Shown here piece by piece: positions 46,391 to 58,197 of a stretch of DNA of 64,000 bases. The first letter of the stretch is position 1. The number at the start of each line of letters is the position of its first letter. Made by a program: the position numbers and the translations under genes. Origin of the DNA: Arion vulgaris. Taxonomy: Eukaryota; Mollusca; Gastropoda; Stylommatophora; Arionidae. The stretch lies in assembly GCA_020796225.1 (NCBI GenBank), contig CM036756.1, positions 66,213,152-66,277,151 of the forward strand, written 5' to 3'. Under the pieces are notes generated by a model. It worked only from the letters and a program-made list of their open reading frames with translations. It was not told the DNA's origin and searched no databases.

Positions 46391-47020
46391 TCAGTAGTAG
46401 ACAAAACCGAAGTAATGACATTCACTAGAGAGGAAAACACTATTCAAATACTTAGGAAGCATATTCACAGAAGACGGAAGACTAGATAGAGAGATAAAAG
46501 CTAGAGTGCAAAAAGCAAATGCTGTAACCCACCAGCTAGCCCCATTGTTAAGGCACCCAAAAATTTCACAGACAGCTAAGCAACAGATGATCAACAGCAT
46601 TTTTATACCTACATTGTGTTACCAGAGCCAAACATGGACAATGAGCAAAGCGCAGTCACAAAAAATAACTACATGTGAAATGCGTTGCCTGCGAAAAGTT
46701 ACAAACAACACCAGAAAAGACAAGTCACCAACATCAGCATAAGAAAGAAAGTTAGCACATAACCTTGCTTGAATTACATCGAGAAACAAAGAATGAAGTG
46801 GTTTGGCCACTTAATAAGAATGCATCCACACTGCACAGTATACAGAGTCTTCTACAACAGAACATCGGGAAAGAAGGCAAGAGGAAGACCACGAAAAAGA
46901 TGGTTAGATGGCATAGCAGAATCCTGTGAAAGAGCAAAAATAACAATCACCCAACAGAACAGCGCAAGACAAAAACAGAAAACCACGACACTAGGCAACA
47001 ACCCGGTAGCAGTGTGACGA
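46391..47020 (+). mobile_element. LINE 3' fragment, RTE-like
   Basis: Translation gives ANAVTHQLAPLLRHPKISQ, INSIFIPTLCYQSQTWTMSK and QRMKWFGHLIRMHPHC, then KARGRPRKRWLDGIAES. It is well preserved with two frameshifts. Confidence 0.83.
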
Positions 47021-47219
47021 CAAAAGAAGAAGGTCGGGCTATTACATGATAACATATGCTAGGAACAATTGGTAAGAGTTGGACATCATATTTGGACCAA
47101 TGGAGGAGGAATTGCCATGAAAACGAAATGACAATCACCCTGACCAGAGGTACTACAAATACCTGACATCCAAGACCTCTTAAATTATCTTGCCAAGAAA
47201 TATTATCTTGTAGGGTAAC

Positions 47220-48060
47220 AACAAAATCTCTCCACCGCGCTTTTCCCGTGGCATTTCTTCACATGGAGCATGAATGACTCAAACTGTACTTATCCCCAAG
47301 TATTGTTCTCCGCCAGGCTGTCTTTAGTCAGCTTTATTTCGTCTTCCCTTCAGCTAACTCCGTTTGGCTTAAGCTAAATATAACGGCTTAAGTTATATTT
47401 AAACTATGCGTAATTATGAACATCCGGGCGTTATCGGCGGCTCCAAAACATGGATGCCTAGCAGAAGCTCTTCCTGAAAGTTAGTTGGAACATGCTAACA
47501 CTGTAACAGAGTGTTAAAATATTTCGTTGAACACTAAAACTCATTTCGCGTCTGCTAACAGTTTCTTTCACTGGGTTAATATGTATTAGGTAGTTGTTAC
47601 ATTACCCAAGATAAACTAACTTTAAATATGTCATTGCAAAGCTGCCTTCGGATTTTCAATTAAAAAGAATCTCGACACTCCTCACTAAGTCCACACTACA
47701 TCACTGTGTTTAACTGTTTAAGTTTTAAGATTCATTTGTGAGAATTCGAATCGGTCATGTTGTCTGGAAGTGTGCAGTTTTGTAATATGTGGAATGTAGC
47801 TTAAATTATAGTAAAGAAAAAGTATATTCTTTCACTGAATTTGCAGTGACAAATTCACTCAGAAAAACATTACAAATTAAGTTTGGGTTTCGGGTTAGGT
47901 TAGTTACACGTCTGACTTGTGATTTACACATTCATAGCGATTTACACAAGTGAAGTGCTACATTTTTAAAGTTAGCTATACCAACATAATAAGGTGTGTT
48001 TCAAAACTTTGACGTGAGACCACATTCTTTTATATTTTATCTTGATCTTGACCCGGCAAA
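47220..48060 (+). promoter_or_regulatory. LRRFIP upstream region, repeat-poor
   Basis: About 0.85 kb before the LRRFIP ATG shows none of the repeat families of the window, in contrast to its surroundings, so it probably holds the promoter and 5' UTR. At 47366-47405 two near-direct copies of ggcttaag with AT-rich followers occur. No clear TATA box could be tied to a start site. No GALC exon was found here on the minus strand. Confidence 0.4.
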
Positions 48061-48150
48061 ATGAGTTCTCAGTCATCAGGTCGTCGCCGCAGCAACAACA
48101 TGCGCCAGTATTCAGCAGAAGACCAGGCCTTAAATATGATATCTAAAGAA
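48061..48150 (+). CDS. LRRFIP2: LRRFIP exon 1 with start codon
   Basis: The start ATG follows ggcaaa (A at -3, a good eukaryotic context) and the exon ends at GAA|gtaagt. It encodes YSAEDQALNMISKE, the conserved N-terminal block of the family. No in-frame upstream ATG was needed. Confidence 0.92.
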
Positions 48151-51100
48151 GTAAGTGTATTTAAGTACTTTTGTTTATCATAAACTTTATTTAATATAAA
48201 TTTTGATTTATGTAGCTGCAGATAAACTTGTTTTATTTTCATTTGACTTGTTCATGGTTGGTTGGATGTTGTGGCTAAAATTTTCTACTGAATAGGGTAC
48301 CAGCCCCCATGCCAGAGTAAGTTGCCTTATAATATATGACATGCCTCGTAGGTCTCAGTGTTTGATAATATTTAACTCCAATATTAAAATAGCTCAGCTG
48401 TATGGATCAGAAACATTGGGAACGATTAAAATAATAAATAAATTATAACGCCTAAATTGCAAACACTTATCAACTGGTGTTTGCGTAGAATAAAGATACT
48501 GTGATAGTATGATATGTCACAAATGAGGATCTTATGTTGAGAACTTGACAGATTCCAGTGAACCAAGAGGTGAAAAAATGGCGCTAGATAGGACACCCAT
48601 GATAAAATTTGAAGGGAATATAACAAGAAGGGCCCTTTCCTGCAACCCACAGGGAAAGTGAACGAGAGGGAGGCCTAGAACTGCACAGGGTAGAGATTTG
48701 GAGGCAGAGATTAACAATATACAGTAAAGCTGCAGAAAATAGCTAAAGATAGGTATGGCATGAGCTGATTGAGGGCCAACACCAATCAGGGTTAAAAAGA
48801 CATGAGAGATAAACTTATGGTATGAAGAAATTTTTATGTCTTCGCAAACTGTCAAGGTTGTGGAATGATATTGGACAGGAATTTTTAACATGCGTTTTAA
48901 CCCTTTTAGGACAAAGCAAAATTGAGCTTTCCTTCTAAAGAAGACCGGGCCATTTAATTAGAAAACGGAAATAAGTATTGTGACAATTTTGAAAATACTG
49001 AAATAAATATTAAAACTCTAAATAGGTATAAAAATATATATATTTCACTGCCTCTTACTTTAGCAGAGAAACCCTATCCTGATTTTACTCCATTCTGGAA
49101 AGAACCATCAGTGTATACAACGGTATCATCATCTCCAGCATTTTGATCTGTGAGAGCTATTACATTTTAAGGTCTGCGTTTTCGACACAGCACTCTCTGC
49201 CAAGAGCAGTGAATACATTTTGGTAGCCTGTCATGCTCTCACTGATGTTGATCTATTCCACTCCCAGTCTCAACTGTGGCTACTTGCTCCATTGTCCTCT
49301 CCACTTGTGCTAACCATAGAAGAAGTCACTTTTGATATGCTAAAACTAACCCATCTGCAGGGAATCATGTGAATTACAACTGCTGTAAACTATAGTTTGT
49401 TCCAAAATTTGTGAACATCTTTATCGACTGATTTAAAATCGCCAACTTGATAGAAATGATTGATTTTTACATTTTTATATAGGTAACAGTGGCGACCGTC
49501 CTAAAGTATTTTTTGCCCACCTAAATCTTCAGTGTTGCATTTTGTTGTGCTTATGCAAAATTATATAACAAAAACGTTTTTGCATCAACTAAGCTACCTA
49601 CCAATTAGTTAAACATGAATTCGTAAGGTTGTGAGGTCTATAAGACTGCCTCCAAAAAATTAACTTGTATCCGTCTGGTAGATTTCGTACAAATTAAACC
49701 TTAGTATGTTCACAAATTTTGGAATGAACTATAGCCATACACATACCAACAGTCATTCATTCAAATCACAAAAGGAGTTTATAAGTGGTTATCCTAGAGC
49801 AGTGGTCTTGAACCATTTTGGTGTCACACCTTCCTTTAAAAATATATTACAACCCATACCTCATTTAGGCAAGATGCTGTGACCCACACATCCATTGATT
49901 CAAGTCAAAAATTTCTGACACGTTTGCACTTTGATACCGATGACTTTTAAAAATGCATACTTATTGAAATGAACATAAGAAATTACAAGTTGTATTTTCT
50001 GCGCCTCAGAACAAGGGACAATTGAGTCAACAGCCACTCATATCCAAAAATGATGCTTAGCAATTCAGCCATGTGGATCACGTGTCCTAAACATGTAGAA
50101 GTCTATGCCTTTAGGAGCCAACCAAACCAATGTGCAACGTATACACGTTCTTGGCAAAGATCAAACATATCACAAAGAGTGATTAAAATTGTTAGTAAAG
50201 AACGAACGCAAAGAAGAAGAAGTCATGTGAACAGCCACCTCAGACTGCAGAACACATACTTTAAGACAGCCCCTAATGGGAAATAATGATGCAAATTCAC
50301 GGACCCAGTGAAGCAACACAAGAAAACTGGACTTACCTTCAGTGTGAGTTACAAAAGGCAGCGAAGTTTATATAAGCAACTACATTGAATATATAGACAA
50401 TATTTCGAGCGGAAGGAAGGAAGGAAATGAACACAGCAATAAAATAGTTTTATGAATATTAAACATATAGTTACAAAAAATTATTAATGCTATTAGTTTG
50501 TACACACAAAATGTAAAAGAAAATTTCAATACTGCTTTAATCAGATGGCTGTTACTGTTTGCTGTAAGTAAGACTAATGGCATTCCTAGGTGTGTATCAA
50601 GTCTGGCATCCAACCAATTTCAAGCCTTAGTCTTTATTGCTGACAATAGTGATTTAAAAAAACCTTAAGATCAACATAGATAGGTTGTTACAAATAGAAT
50701 TAAAAGTTGAAAAGGCTTACTTTATCAAAGCAATGTATGCAGTCATTTGAGAACACCAAAATTCATGAAAATAGCCAAATTAAAATTTTGTTTGTGCAAG
50801 GCTTTGCTCTGCAGCTCAATAAAATCACATTTTTTCATATCATCAGCAGTGCCCAAATTAAATGAAAGAATTTCAAAACCCCGTCATTTTTCCATTTGTT
50901 TTGAGTATAACAAAAAATTATTAAATGAGTCATTCAGATTATCCAGATGACCTTAAAGTATCACACCAAATTCAATTTGGGGCATTCTTTCTAAATTTTA
51001 TTCCAGAATAAACAGCAATTTCTAAAGTATAAAAAAAATGTACACAGTTGCACTTCTTCAAACATCCAAAGTTTAAGTTTTGCTTGAAAATACAATCCTT

Positions 51101-54100
51101 CTTGCTAGCATCTAAAAGTCAAATCTGTTCTGAAGTTTTTAACTTGAAAAGCTATTGCAGTCTTGGAAGAAGAGTTTTTTAATGTTAATAGGAAATTTCT
51201 ATTTTTAAACCTGGTCTACCAGTTCCTGATCGCACACATTTGATCTTCTTCTTCTTCTTCTTTGAATGCTTCTTATCAACCACTGTTAATCACTGTGTGA
51301 TTTGTATGTGATCTGAGCCTGAGTGATTGTATGTTGTGCCAGTTATGCACCTACAAGTAGGCCAGCACATCCGATTTCTGCGATGCTTTTTATTTACTAG
51401 GGAACCTTCCCTAGGTCCTACATAAGTCGCCTCTTACGACATGCCTTATAGGTCACAGTGCTACTATTCTTTGTTTCCCCTTGCAGACCCCAGCACCACA
51501 CGGGCGACACATTTGATCAATGTTATTTATACATTGAGCTCATTTTTTTCAAAACCACATAGAGTACTCCAAGTATTGAGGATGGGAGTTATTAATCACC
51601 TCAGCAAGGGGATCATCGCAAGTGAAGTTGATAACACTACACTAGTTCTCAAAGGGCATGGAAGGTCCATGAGTTCGAGGGCAGCATGACAAAGAGTGAT
51701 TCAAATTGTTAGTAAAGAACGAACGCAAAGAAGAAGTCGTCGTGTGAACAGCCACCTCAGACTGCAGAACACATATTTTAAGACAGCCCCTAATGGGAAA
51801 TAATGATGCAAATTCACGGACCCAGTGAAGCAACACAAGAAAACTGGACTTACCTTCAGTGTGAGTTACAAAAGGCAGCGAAGTTTATATAAGCAACTAC
51901 ATTGAATATATAGACAATATTTCGAGCGGAAGGAAGGAAGGAAATGAACACAGCAATAAAACAGTTTTATGAATATTAAACATATAGTTACAAAAAATTT
52001 TTAATGCTATTAGTTTGTACACACAAAATGTAAAAGAAAATTTCAATACTGCTTTAATCAGATGGCTGTTACTGTTTGCTGTAAGTAAGACTAGTGGCAT
52101 TCTTAGGTGTGTATCAAGTCTGGCATCCAACCAATTTCAAGCCTTAGTCTTTATGCTGATAATAGTGATTTTAAAAAAACCTTAAGATCAACATAGATAG
52201 GTTGTTACAAATAGAATTAAAAGTTGAAAAGGCTTACTTTATCAAAGCAATGTATGCAGTCATTTGAGAACACCAAAATTCATGAAAATAGCCAAATTAA
52301 AATTTTGTTTGTGCAAGGCTTTGCTCTGCAGCTCAATAAAATCACCTTTTTTCATATCATCAGCAGTGCCCAAATTAAATGAAAGAATTTCAAAACCCCG
52401 TCATTTTTCCATTTGTTTTGAGTATAACAAAAAATTATTAAATGAGTCATTCAGATTATCCAGATGACCTTAAAGTATCACACCAAATTCAATTTGGGGC
52501 ATTCTTTCTAAATTTTATTCCAGAATAAACAGCAATTTCTAAAGTATAAAAAAAATGTACACAGTTGCACTTCTTCAAACATCCAAAGTTTAAGTTTTGC
52601 TTGAAAATACAATCCTTCTTGCTAGCATCTAAAAGTCAAATCTGTTCTGAAGTTTTTAACCTGAAAAGCTATTGCAGTCTTGGAAGAAGAGTTTTTTAAT
52701 GTTAATAGGAAATTTCTATTTTTAAACCTGGTCTACCAGTTCCTGATCGCACACATTTGATCTTCTTCTTCTTCTTTGAATGTTTCTTATCAACCACTGT
52801 TAATCACTGTGTGATTTGTATGTGATCTGAGCCTGAGTGATTGTATGTTGTGCCAGTTATGCACCTACAAGTAGGCCAGCACATCCGATTTCTGCGATGC
52901 TTTTTATTTACAAGGGAACCTTCCTAGGTCCTACATAAGTCGCCTCTTACGACATGCCTTATAGGTCACAGTGCTACTATTCTTTGCTGCCCTTGCAGAC
53001 CCCAGCACCACACGGGCGACACATTTGATCAATGTTATTTATACATTGAGCTCATTTTTTTCAAAACCACATAGAGTACTCCAAGTATTGAAGATGGGAG
53101 TTATTAATCACCTCAGCAAGGGGATCATCGCAAGTGAAGTTGATAACACTACACTAGTTCTCAAAGGGCATGGAAGGTCCATGAGTTCGAGGGCAGCATG
53201 ACACCTCCCAAAAAAATTGTTAATGTTCACACAGTGCGCAGTTGGAGTACGTGAGACCCTGATACTTTACTTGGGGATCTAAATTATAAGTACCTCTGAA
53301 GTTGGAGTAAGGCTCGTCTCACTGGTTAGGGAGAACTGTGATAAGGAAAGCAAAAATCAGTCAGAGGCGTCATGACTATGCCTGAATCCATTGGGGGAGA
53401 GAAGAGTAGCAGGGGTAAGTCACAAATTGTTCGTAGCGTGAAATTGAAGTCCATGAACATTCTCTAGAATTTTTAAATGTAAAATTCATACTTAAAGTAC
53501 AGATAAAACAATTTATTCTTGAGAGACAGCTGCCTCCTATCTCTTTAGTGTACCTCACAGGATAAGAACTCCTGTTCTAGAGCAAGCAATACAAAAGATG
53601 GGAAACTATTTCACCAGATTACGAACGTAGAAACTGAAATTCTGAGTTGTAATTGTTTACAATATCATACTTTTGTAAAATTCTGCTAATAAATATACCA
53701 AGAATAGACCACAAGAAATTTTGCTTAGTATAGTTCTTAGTTTCAGTATTTTCTCTCTTAAATAGACATTTGTTTCTGACCTTGTAAGTCATGGCTAATT
53801 ATTGCAGGCTGAAACTCGACTAGCAGTCAAAAGGGCTGCAAGGGCTGAAGCAAGGGAAATACGTTTGAAGGAAATGGAGAAGCAGCAGAAGGAGGTAAGA
53901 ACCGTATAAGTATTATATTACAAATAAGTGTGAAATGTGGAACCAATTGTAGTAAAACAATATACATACGGCGAATGAATAGATCATGCAGTTTTACAAA
54001 GTACACTATACAAAATCATGCAGTTTTACAAAGTACACTGCACAAAATCATGCAGTTTTACAAAGTACACTGTACAAAATCATGCAGTTTTACAAAGTAC

Positions 54101-57100
54101 ACTATACAAAATCATGCAGTTTTACACAGTACACTATACAAAATCATGCAGTTTTACAAAGTACACTATACAAAATCATGCAGTTTACAAAGTACACTAT
54201 ACAAAATCATGCAGTTTTACACAGTACACTATACAAAATCATGCAGTTTTACAAAGTACACCATACAAAATTAGTTTTTTTACCACAAGGTATTTATCAC
54301 AACAGAGAACACAAAGAAAGTCTAAAAATTTGGTGTCGTGATATTGTTCAATTATTTCTTTGCTGATTAGTGGCTACAACCCTCTGTTCATAATACTGAT
54401 AAACTCAGGTGGAAATTTTTGGAAATCATCCTTCGTACATCACATTACCCTTGCATTCCAGTAGTGTAAGATAAAGACAAAATTTCTTTTTATTAAAAAA
54501 CACGTGAAAACAATGTTATATTGTGTCACAAGTTAAATTTAACACTATGGAATATCATAATTATTAACACTTTTCATCAATAAATAAACATGGAAGAGTC
54601 CTGTAAAATTTCAAGAAAGCTTACAGGGTTCTTTCGAACGTGTAAAAGCCCACAACAACAGACATTTTTGATTTCCCAACTGAACTGATCGACCTTATGA
54701 CTACAGGGGCTGCGGTTTGGCTTGTTCAGCAATATACTATTATGGGTTATTTTATTGGTACATTTAAAGACTGAATAGGCAAACTTCAGACCTACCAAAA
54801 GTTGGCATTCCCTAAAGTCTGTGCCAGAGCAAACCCTTGGAGAGACTGAACCAGAAGTATGTATCCAGACAGAAGTTAAAGGAATACTCGACAAGGATGA
54901 GCAGAACAGCATACAACGCAAGACAGTCACTCTCAGTTTACTTGATGAAGAATACCCACATGATCTCTGGGTCCGGGTATACACGGATGGGTCAGCAGAA
55001 AATGCAGTGAAGAATGGAGGAGCAGGAGTGTACATAGAATACCCAAACAACGCTAGAGATGCGATTAAAGTACCAACGGAGAAATTCTGTTACAACTATG
55101 ATGCAGAAATTCAGGCATTCAAGGTGGCAACTGAAAACTGTTGAATACCAGACCCGATCCTCAACCTGTTGTATTTTTGACTGATGCAAAATCAGCACTC
55201 CAGTCCAGAAAATTGCCAGGTCTACAGACCCTACTGTCTAAATTGTCCAAGCAGCGCAGGGTCGTCTTGCAGTGGATACCCTCTCACTGTGGAATACCAG
55301 GAAATGAAACAGCAGACCGATTGACCAAGGAAGATGCTGCAGGAGAGCAACCGAATGTGCCAGTTACCTACCACCAAAAGAAAAGGATGATTAAATCAAT
55401 GAGAAAGCCACAAATACCAACACAAGACGATTACTATAATATGAGCAGATTGGAACAAGTTGTGATTCTGCGCCTTAGAACAGGACACAATCGGCTCCGC
55501 AGCCACATGTATACAAAATTCAAGATTGGCAATTCAGCCATGTGTACATGTGGACAGGCACACCATACTGCAGAGCACATACTTCAAGACTGCCCGAATA
55601 TGATACACTGAGGCAAACTCACTGGCCTAACGAAACAACACTTGACAGAAAACTACACAGACCTCTGTGTGAGCTATAAAAGACAGTGAAGTTCATACAA
55701 GAGACAATATTGAATATATAAACATATTTCAAGTGAACGAAAGGAAGGAAGGAAAGAATTGGTACATTTGGTTATTTTAAATTTAATTAATGTTGTGAGT
55801 TTTAAAAAATATGTAAATAAATGAGCAATTTCATTTGATAGATTTTGACGTTTCGAAATCCTTCTTTGCGAGATCACTCTTCAAATCTTATATTGAATGA
55901 AAATTGTAGTATATCCTTTACCGGACGTAGCCATCAACCACAGTAAACGAGCCATTGATTTTCTAGGCGCCACTTATAAGTTCAGTAGTTTGCCATTGTT
56001 TTCTGAACGGTGAGGTCTATTTTACCTTTGTAAAAATCCACGAAATGAATTTGCTTCCAAACTAGCCCACCGTGGGGTTTAAACCAGGTACGCTTGGGTT
56101 TGTGATAGAGCTCACTACCGCTTGAGTTACAGACGCTCACTTATTTTATATTAAATAAGTTAGATATTGAAATGAGAAATAGCGAAGCCATACCTTTGAG
56201 GCTGTTGTTTGGACCTGGAGAAGAATGGGGTTTATGATCTGATGACAAGTTTGATCATATAGATTGACCAATGACTTTGAAGCAGAGGGGGATGAAGAAA
56301 ATATTGAAATGCAATAAATAGTAAGGGAAAAAAGGGAGGTGTGTATACAAAACATTTTTATTGTTTAGGAAAGGTAGTTTTAGTAAAAGGTGTACAATAT
56401 ATTTAATAAAGACTCCATGAACTGTTTTGTAAAATGAACTCCACTGGATTAATCTGATGAAATACAAGAAAAAGAGAGAGCTGAGTTTGAATGTTAACAG
56501 TAAATAATGAATAAAAGAATTGTAGAAAAGTTTTATAAATGTTTGGTAACAAACAGAACAGAAGATGCACAGTGTGGGCCACTCTTGATGCTTCCTGTGA
56601 ATTATTGCCACTGGCTGCACAGTGGAGAGGTTTTATTGTTACCCTACAAGATATCACAAGGTGTGTTGACCACTGACTGTTTTGTAGGTCTGTATCCAAG
56701 GAAAAAAATAACGAACAGAACAATTCGTTACATGCATTTCTATGCATATCAAGTTTATCATTCAATGTTGAAAATATAATAATCTACTGATTAAGTAAAG
56801 TCGATTTTGTATGAAACTGTAATGTTCTCGTGTTTCTTTCAGACTGAAGCAAAGCAGGATAGAATATATGAACTCACAAATGAGCATGCGGCTGCCAAGG
56901 TTTGACATTTTTGTTGTTGTCAGCATTAAAGGAAAGAATGAGCAGATAACCAGTTACAGTCTCCCATGTCTAATCAGCAACCTAAAAGAAAATAGTATAA
57001 ATGCACAGAGACAAAATGATTTAACAAAATACAAATTAATTTGAAGAGGGGAGATAAGATATTTCAGAGATATTATCGGAGATATAGTAGAATGAAAAAT

Positions 57101-58197
57101 AAAATATCATGCTGATTGGATTGATAAATTTAGAAGTGAATTGTTTAAAATTCATGGCCATTTTGTGTTCCAAGAGTCTTTAGGTTCAACATTTATGTTT
57201 TTGCTCACCCTTTTCACTGTTTTGTAGGTGTTATTTTTCTTCTCATTTTCCCTTGTAGAATCCACTCATTTAATATGCCAGGTGATCGTGATGAATGAAT
57301 GACATGGACATTCTCCCCCCTAAAAGTAAACATACTACAATTTATACATATGATATAATAATAATATGAAGTAGTGAAGAGAGCATGGGTACAACACAAA
57401 TCATGTTACAGTCAACTATGGACATTTTACAGCCTGGACAGATGACATAAAACTACCTACACCAACATCATCCTCTCTATCAAGCCACACAAAATCGCAC
57501 TCTCCATGAAAAGGGCAAACTATCAAAAGATGAATCATCTACATACATTGAAGTGACCTTTGACTGAAGACTAATGTGAAAACAGTAAATCGACAATTGC
57601 TAAACAAAAGGGATCATAAGATCAGTGCTTATGAAAAACAAAATTTGCTGAAAGCAAATATACAAATCAAATGAAAACTTATAAATAGAAAATATATACA
57701 GGCTATGTAAGACCAGCATTAAAATATGGAATTTCAGCAGAGAGTACTGCAGCAAAAAATATAACATTTGCAAGGTCGCTAAGCTACAAACCGAAACCGT
57801 TAAAATATAACATTAAGTATGAGAACTATCCCGATTTCAGAAGTGGAACCATCCACAGGCATGCAGTCAGTGGAAGAGAAAAGTTATAAGAAAATGCTCA
57901 AACAGTAAACAGTTTCAATATCTCGAGAACCACTAAATGAACCAAATAACAGACTCACAATATGGGGACTCAAAAGAAGTAGTTATCTGAACACTGCAAA
58001 CATCTTCAGAATTTACAAAATTATTAATGATAAAATTGTTTTGAAATCTCTTTTTTTAATGAAATTTCCACAATCTTATCTCTGCTGCCAAATTATTGCT
58101 ATTACAGATACGGCAGCAGTTGTCTGGATCTTGCTCAGGTTCAAGACGAGGCAGTACTGAGTCTAATGATTCTGATACAAAGGAAACAGATTTCAAG
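48061..58197 (+). CDS. LRRFIP2: LRRFIP1/2 homologue, first four coding exons, 3' end outside
   Basis: The gene encodes a flightless-I interacting protein of the LRRFIP family, cytoplasmic coiled-coil scaffolds linked to actin remodelling and Toll/Wnt signalling adaptors in animals. Four exons join in frame to 108 residues beginning MSSQSSGRRRSNNMRQYSAE. The second exon carries the family signature AVKRAARAEAREIRLKEMEK, followed by KQQKE. Serine-rich SCSGSRRGSTES follows. The coiled-coil C-terminal half is not in the window. All four exons begin and end in phase 0, which fits the cassette splicing typical of this gene. Which vertebrate paralogue it matches cannot be judged from this N-terminus; the symbol means the family. 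A possible further 18-nt exon is at 59585. Confidence 0.9.
48440..48800 (+). mobile_element. LINE 3' fragment in LRRFIP intron 1
   Basis: It encodes EGNITRRALSCNPQGK and RGRPRTAQGRDLEAEINN, a standard ORF2 tail; related copies lie at 17.6 kb (minus) and 29.4 kb. Confidence 0.72.
48801..49984. other. LRRFIP intron 1, nothing recognised
   Basis: No exon or named repeat was identified. The phrase caaaatttgtgaac / gttcacaaattttgga occurs inverted near 49395-49415 and 49710-49730, so a hairpin or MITE of about 330 bp is possible. Confidence 0.4.
49985..50430 (+). mobile_element. LINE 3' end interrupted by SINE A
   Basis: Text tctgcgcctcagaacaaggg...attcagccatgtgga and, after the SINE, cctcagactgcagaacac to gaaggaaggaaggaaat matches the 3' region of the LINE at 54.8-55.76 kb. 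Confidence 0.8.
50073..50222 (+). mobile_element. SINE A copy, 5'-truncated, in LINE
   Basis: From cacgtgtcctaaacatgtag to gaagaagaag, with short catgtgga / catgtgaa repeats on the two sides as the likely duplication. Confidence 0.82.
51246..51506 (-). mobile_element. SINE B copy (unit 1)
   Basis: Complete 261-bp minus-strand copy with core agtcgcctcttacgacatgc. Perfect acacatttgatc duplications at 51234-51245 and 51507-51518. Confidence 0.94.
52763..53018 (-). mobile_element. SINE B copy (unit 2)
   Basis: It is the duplicate of the 51.25 kb copy with the same flanks (acacatttgatc at 52751-52762 and 53019-53030), so insertion preceded the duplication. Confidence 0.94.
53216..53420 (+). repeat. 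Repeat family J copy
   Basis: acacagtgcgcagttggagt, acctctgaagttggagtaag and catgactatgcctgaatcc match 62485-62690. Confidence 0.75.
53808..53894 (+). CDS. LRRFIP2: LRRFIP exon 2: AETRLAVKRAARAEAREIRL
   Basis: This is a 29-codon phase 0-0 exon (acceptor attgcag, donor GAG|gtaaga). It is the diagnostic exon: AVKRAARAEAREIRLKEMEK matches the near-invariant LRRFIP1/2 helix. Intron 1, 5.66 kb, holds the 1.5 kb tandem duplication. Confidence 0.97.
53985..54272. repeat. Minisatellite, 32-bp unit, about 9 copies
   Basis: Unit atcatgcagttttacaaagt plus acactatacaaa repeats in LRRFIP intron 2; a 31-bp variant lies near 54176-54206. Because 32 is not a multiple of 3, three overlapping false ORFs arise. 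Confidence 0.96.
54780..55760 (+). mobile_element. LINE ORF2 3' end: RNase H domain
   Basis: The RNase H reads RVYTDGSAENAVKNGGAGVY, NYDAEIQAFKVATEN, FLTDAKSALQSRKLPGLQTL and QWIPSHCGIPGNETADRLTK, keeping Asp, Glu, Asp and the final Asp. The zinc-knuckle-like CTCGQAHHTAEHILQDCP ends it. One stop at 55142 separates two long frames. The tail is a gaaggaagg tract. This appears to be the source family of the 50.0 and 51.7 kb fragments. Confidence 0.88.
55910..56145 (+). repeat. Repeat family G copy
   Basis: It aligns with 45240-45440 (gaacggtgaggtctatttta, accaggtacgcttgggtttg) plus the upstream piece seen damaged at 44.04 kb (gattttctaggcgccactta). Confidence 0.7.
56146..56842. other. LRRFIP intron 2, nothing recognised
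   Basis: Only short chance ORFs are present; no repeat of the window matches. Confidence 0.4.
56843..56899 (+). CDS. LRRFIP2: LRRFIP exon 3: TEAKQDRIYELTNEHAAAK
   Basis: This is a 19-codon phase 0-0 exon with acceptor tttcag and a weak donor AAG|gtttga. It resembles the invertebrate LRRFIP segment after KQQKE but is less conserved. The weak donor suggests optional inclusion. Confidence 0.75.
57420..57990 (+). mobile_element. LINE RT C-terminal fragment, old
   Basis: LSKDESSTYIEVTFD and GYVRPALKYGISAESTAAKN are the LGVTFD and YVRPVLEYG motifs of Jockey-type RTs. It is frameshifted and ends without a tail. Confidence 0.65.
58108..58197 (+). CDS. LRRFIP2: LRRFIP exon 4: serine-rich IRQQLSGSCSGSRRGSTES
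   Basis: This is a 30-codon phase 0-0 exon (acceptor attacag, donor AAG|gttaat). The RRGSTESNDSD stretch is low-complexity and phosphorylatable, as in the central region of LRRFIP proteins. Confidence 0.8.

Larger units (their letters stand above)
50172..53203. repeat. Tandem duplication, 1517-bp unit, two copies
   Basis: Unit 1 is 50172-51688 and unit 2 about 51689-53203. They are nearly identical: both contain the LINE 3' end, the same SINE B at the same site, and the same downstream unique sequence. The junction at 51689 joins gggcagcatgac to aaagagtgattcaaattg, inside SINE A sequence. Sharing acaaag/acac at the breakpoint suggests microhomology. Confidence 0.93.

Noticed and set aside
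53930..54366. Repetitive 107-126 aa proteins in three frames
   Set aside because: They are the three readings of a 32-bp minisatellite inside an intron.
54780..55760. Cellular RNase H gene
   Set aside because: The zinc-knuckle tail, LINE-type context and matching 3' fragments at 50 kb identify it as a LINE ORF2 end.
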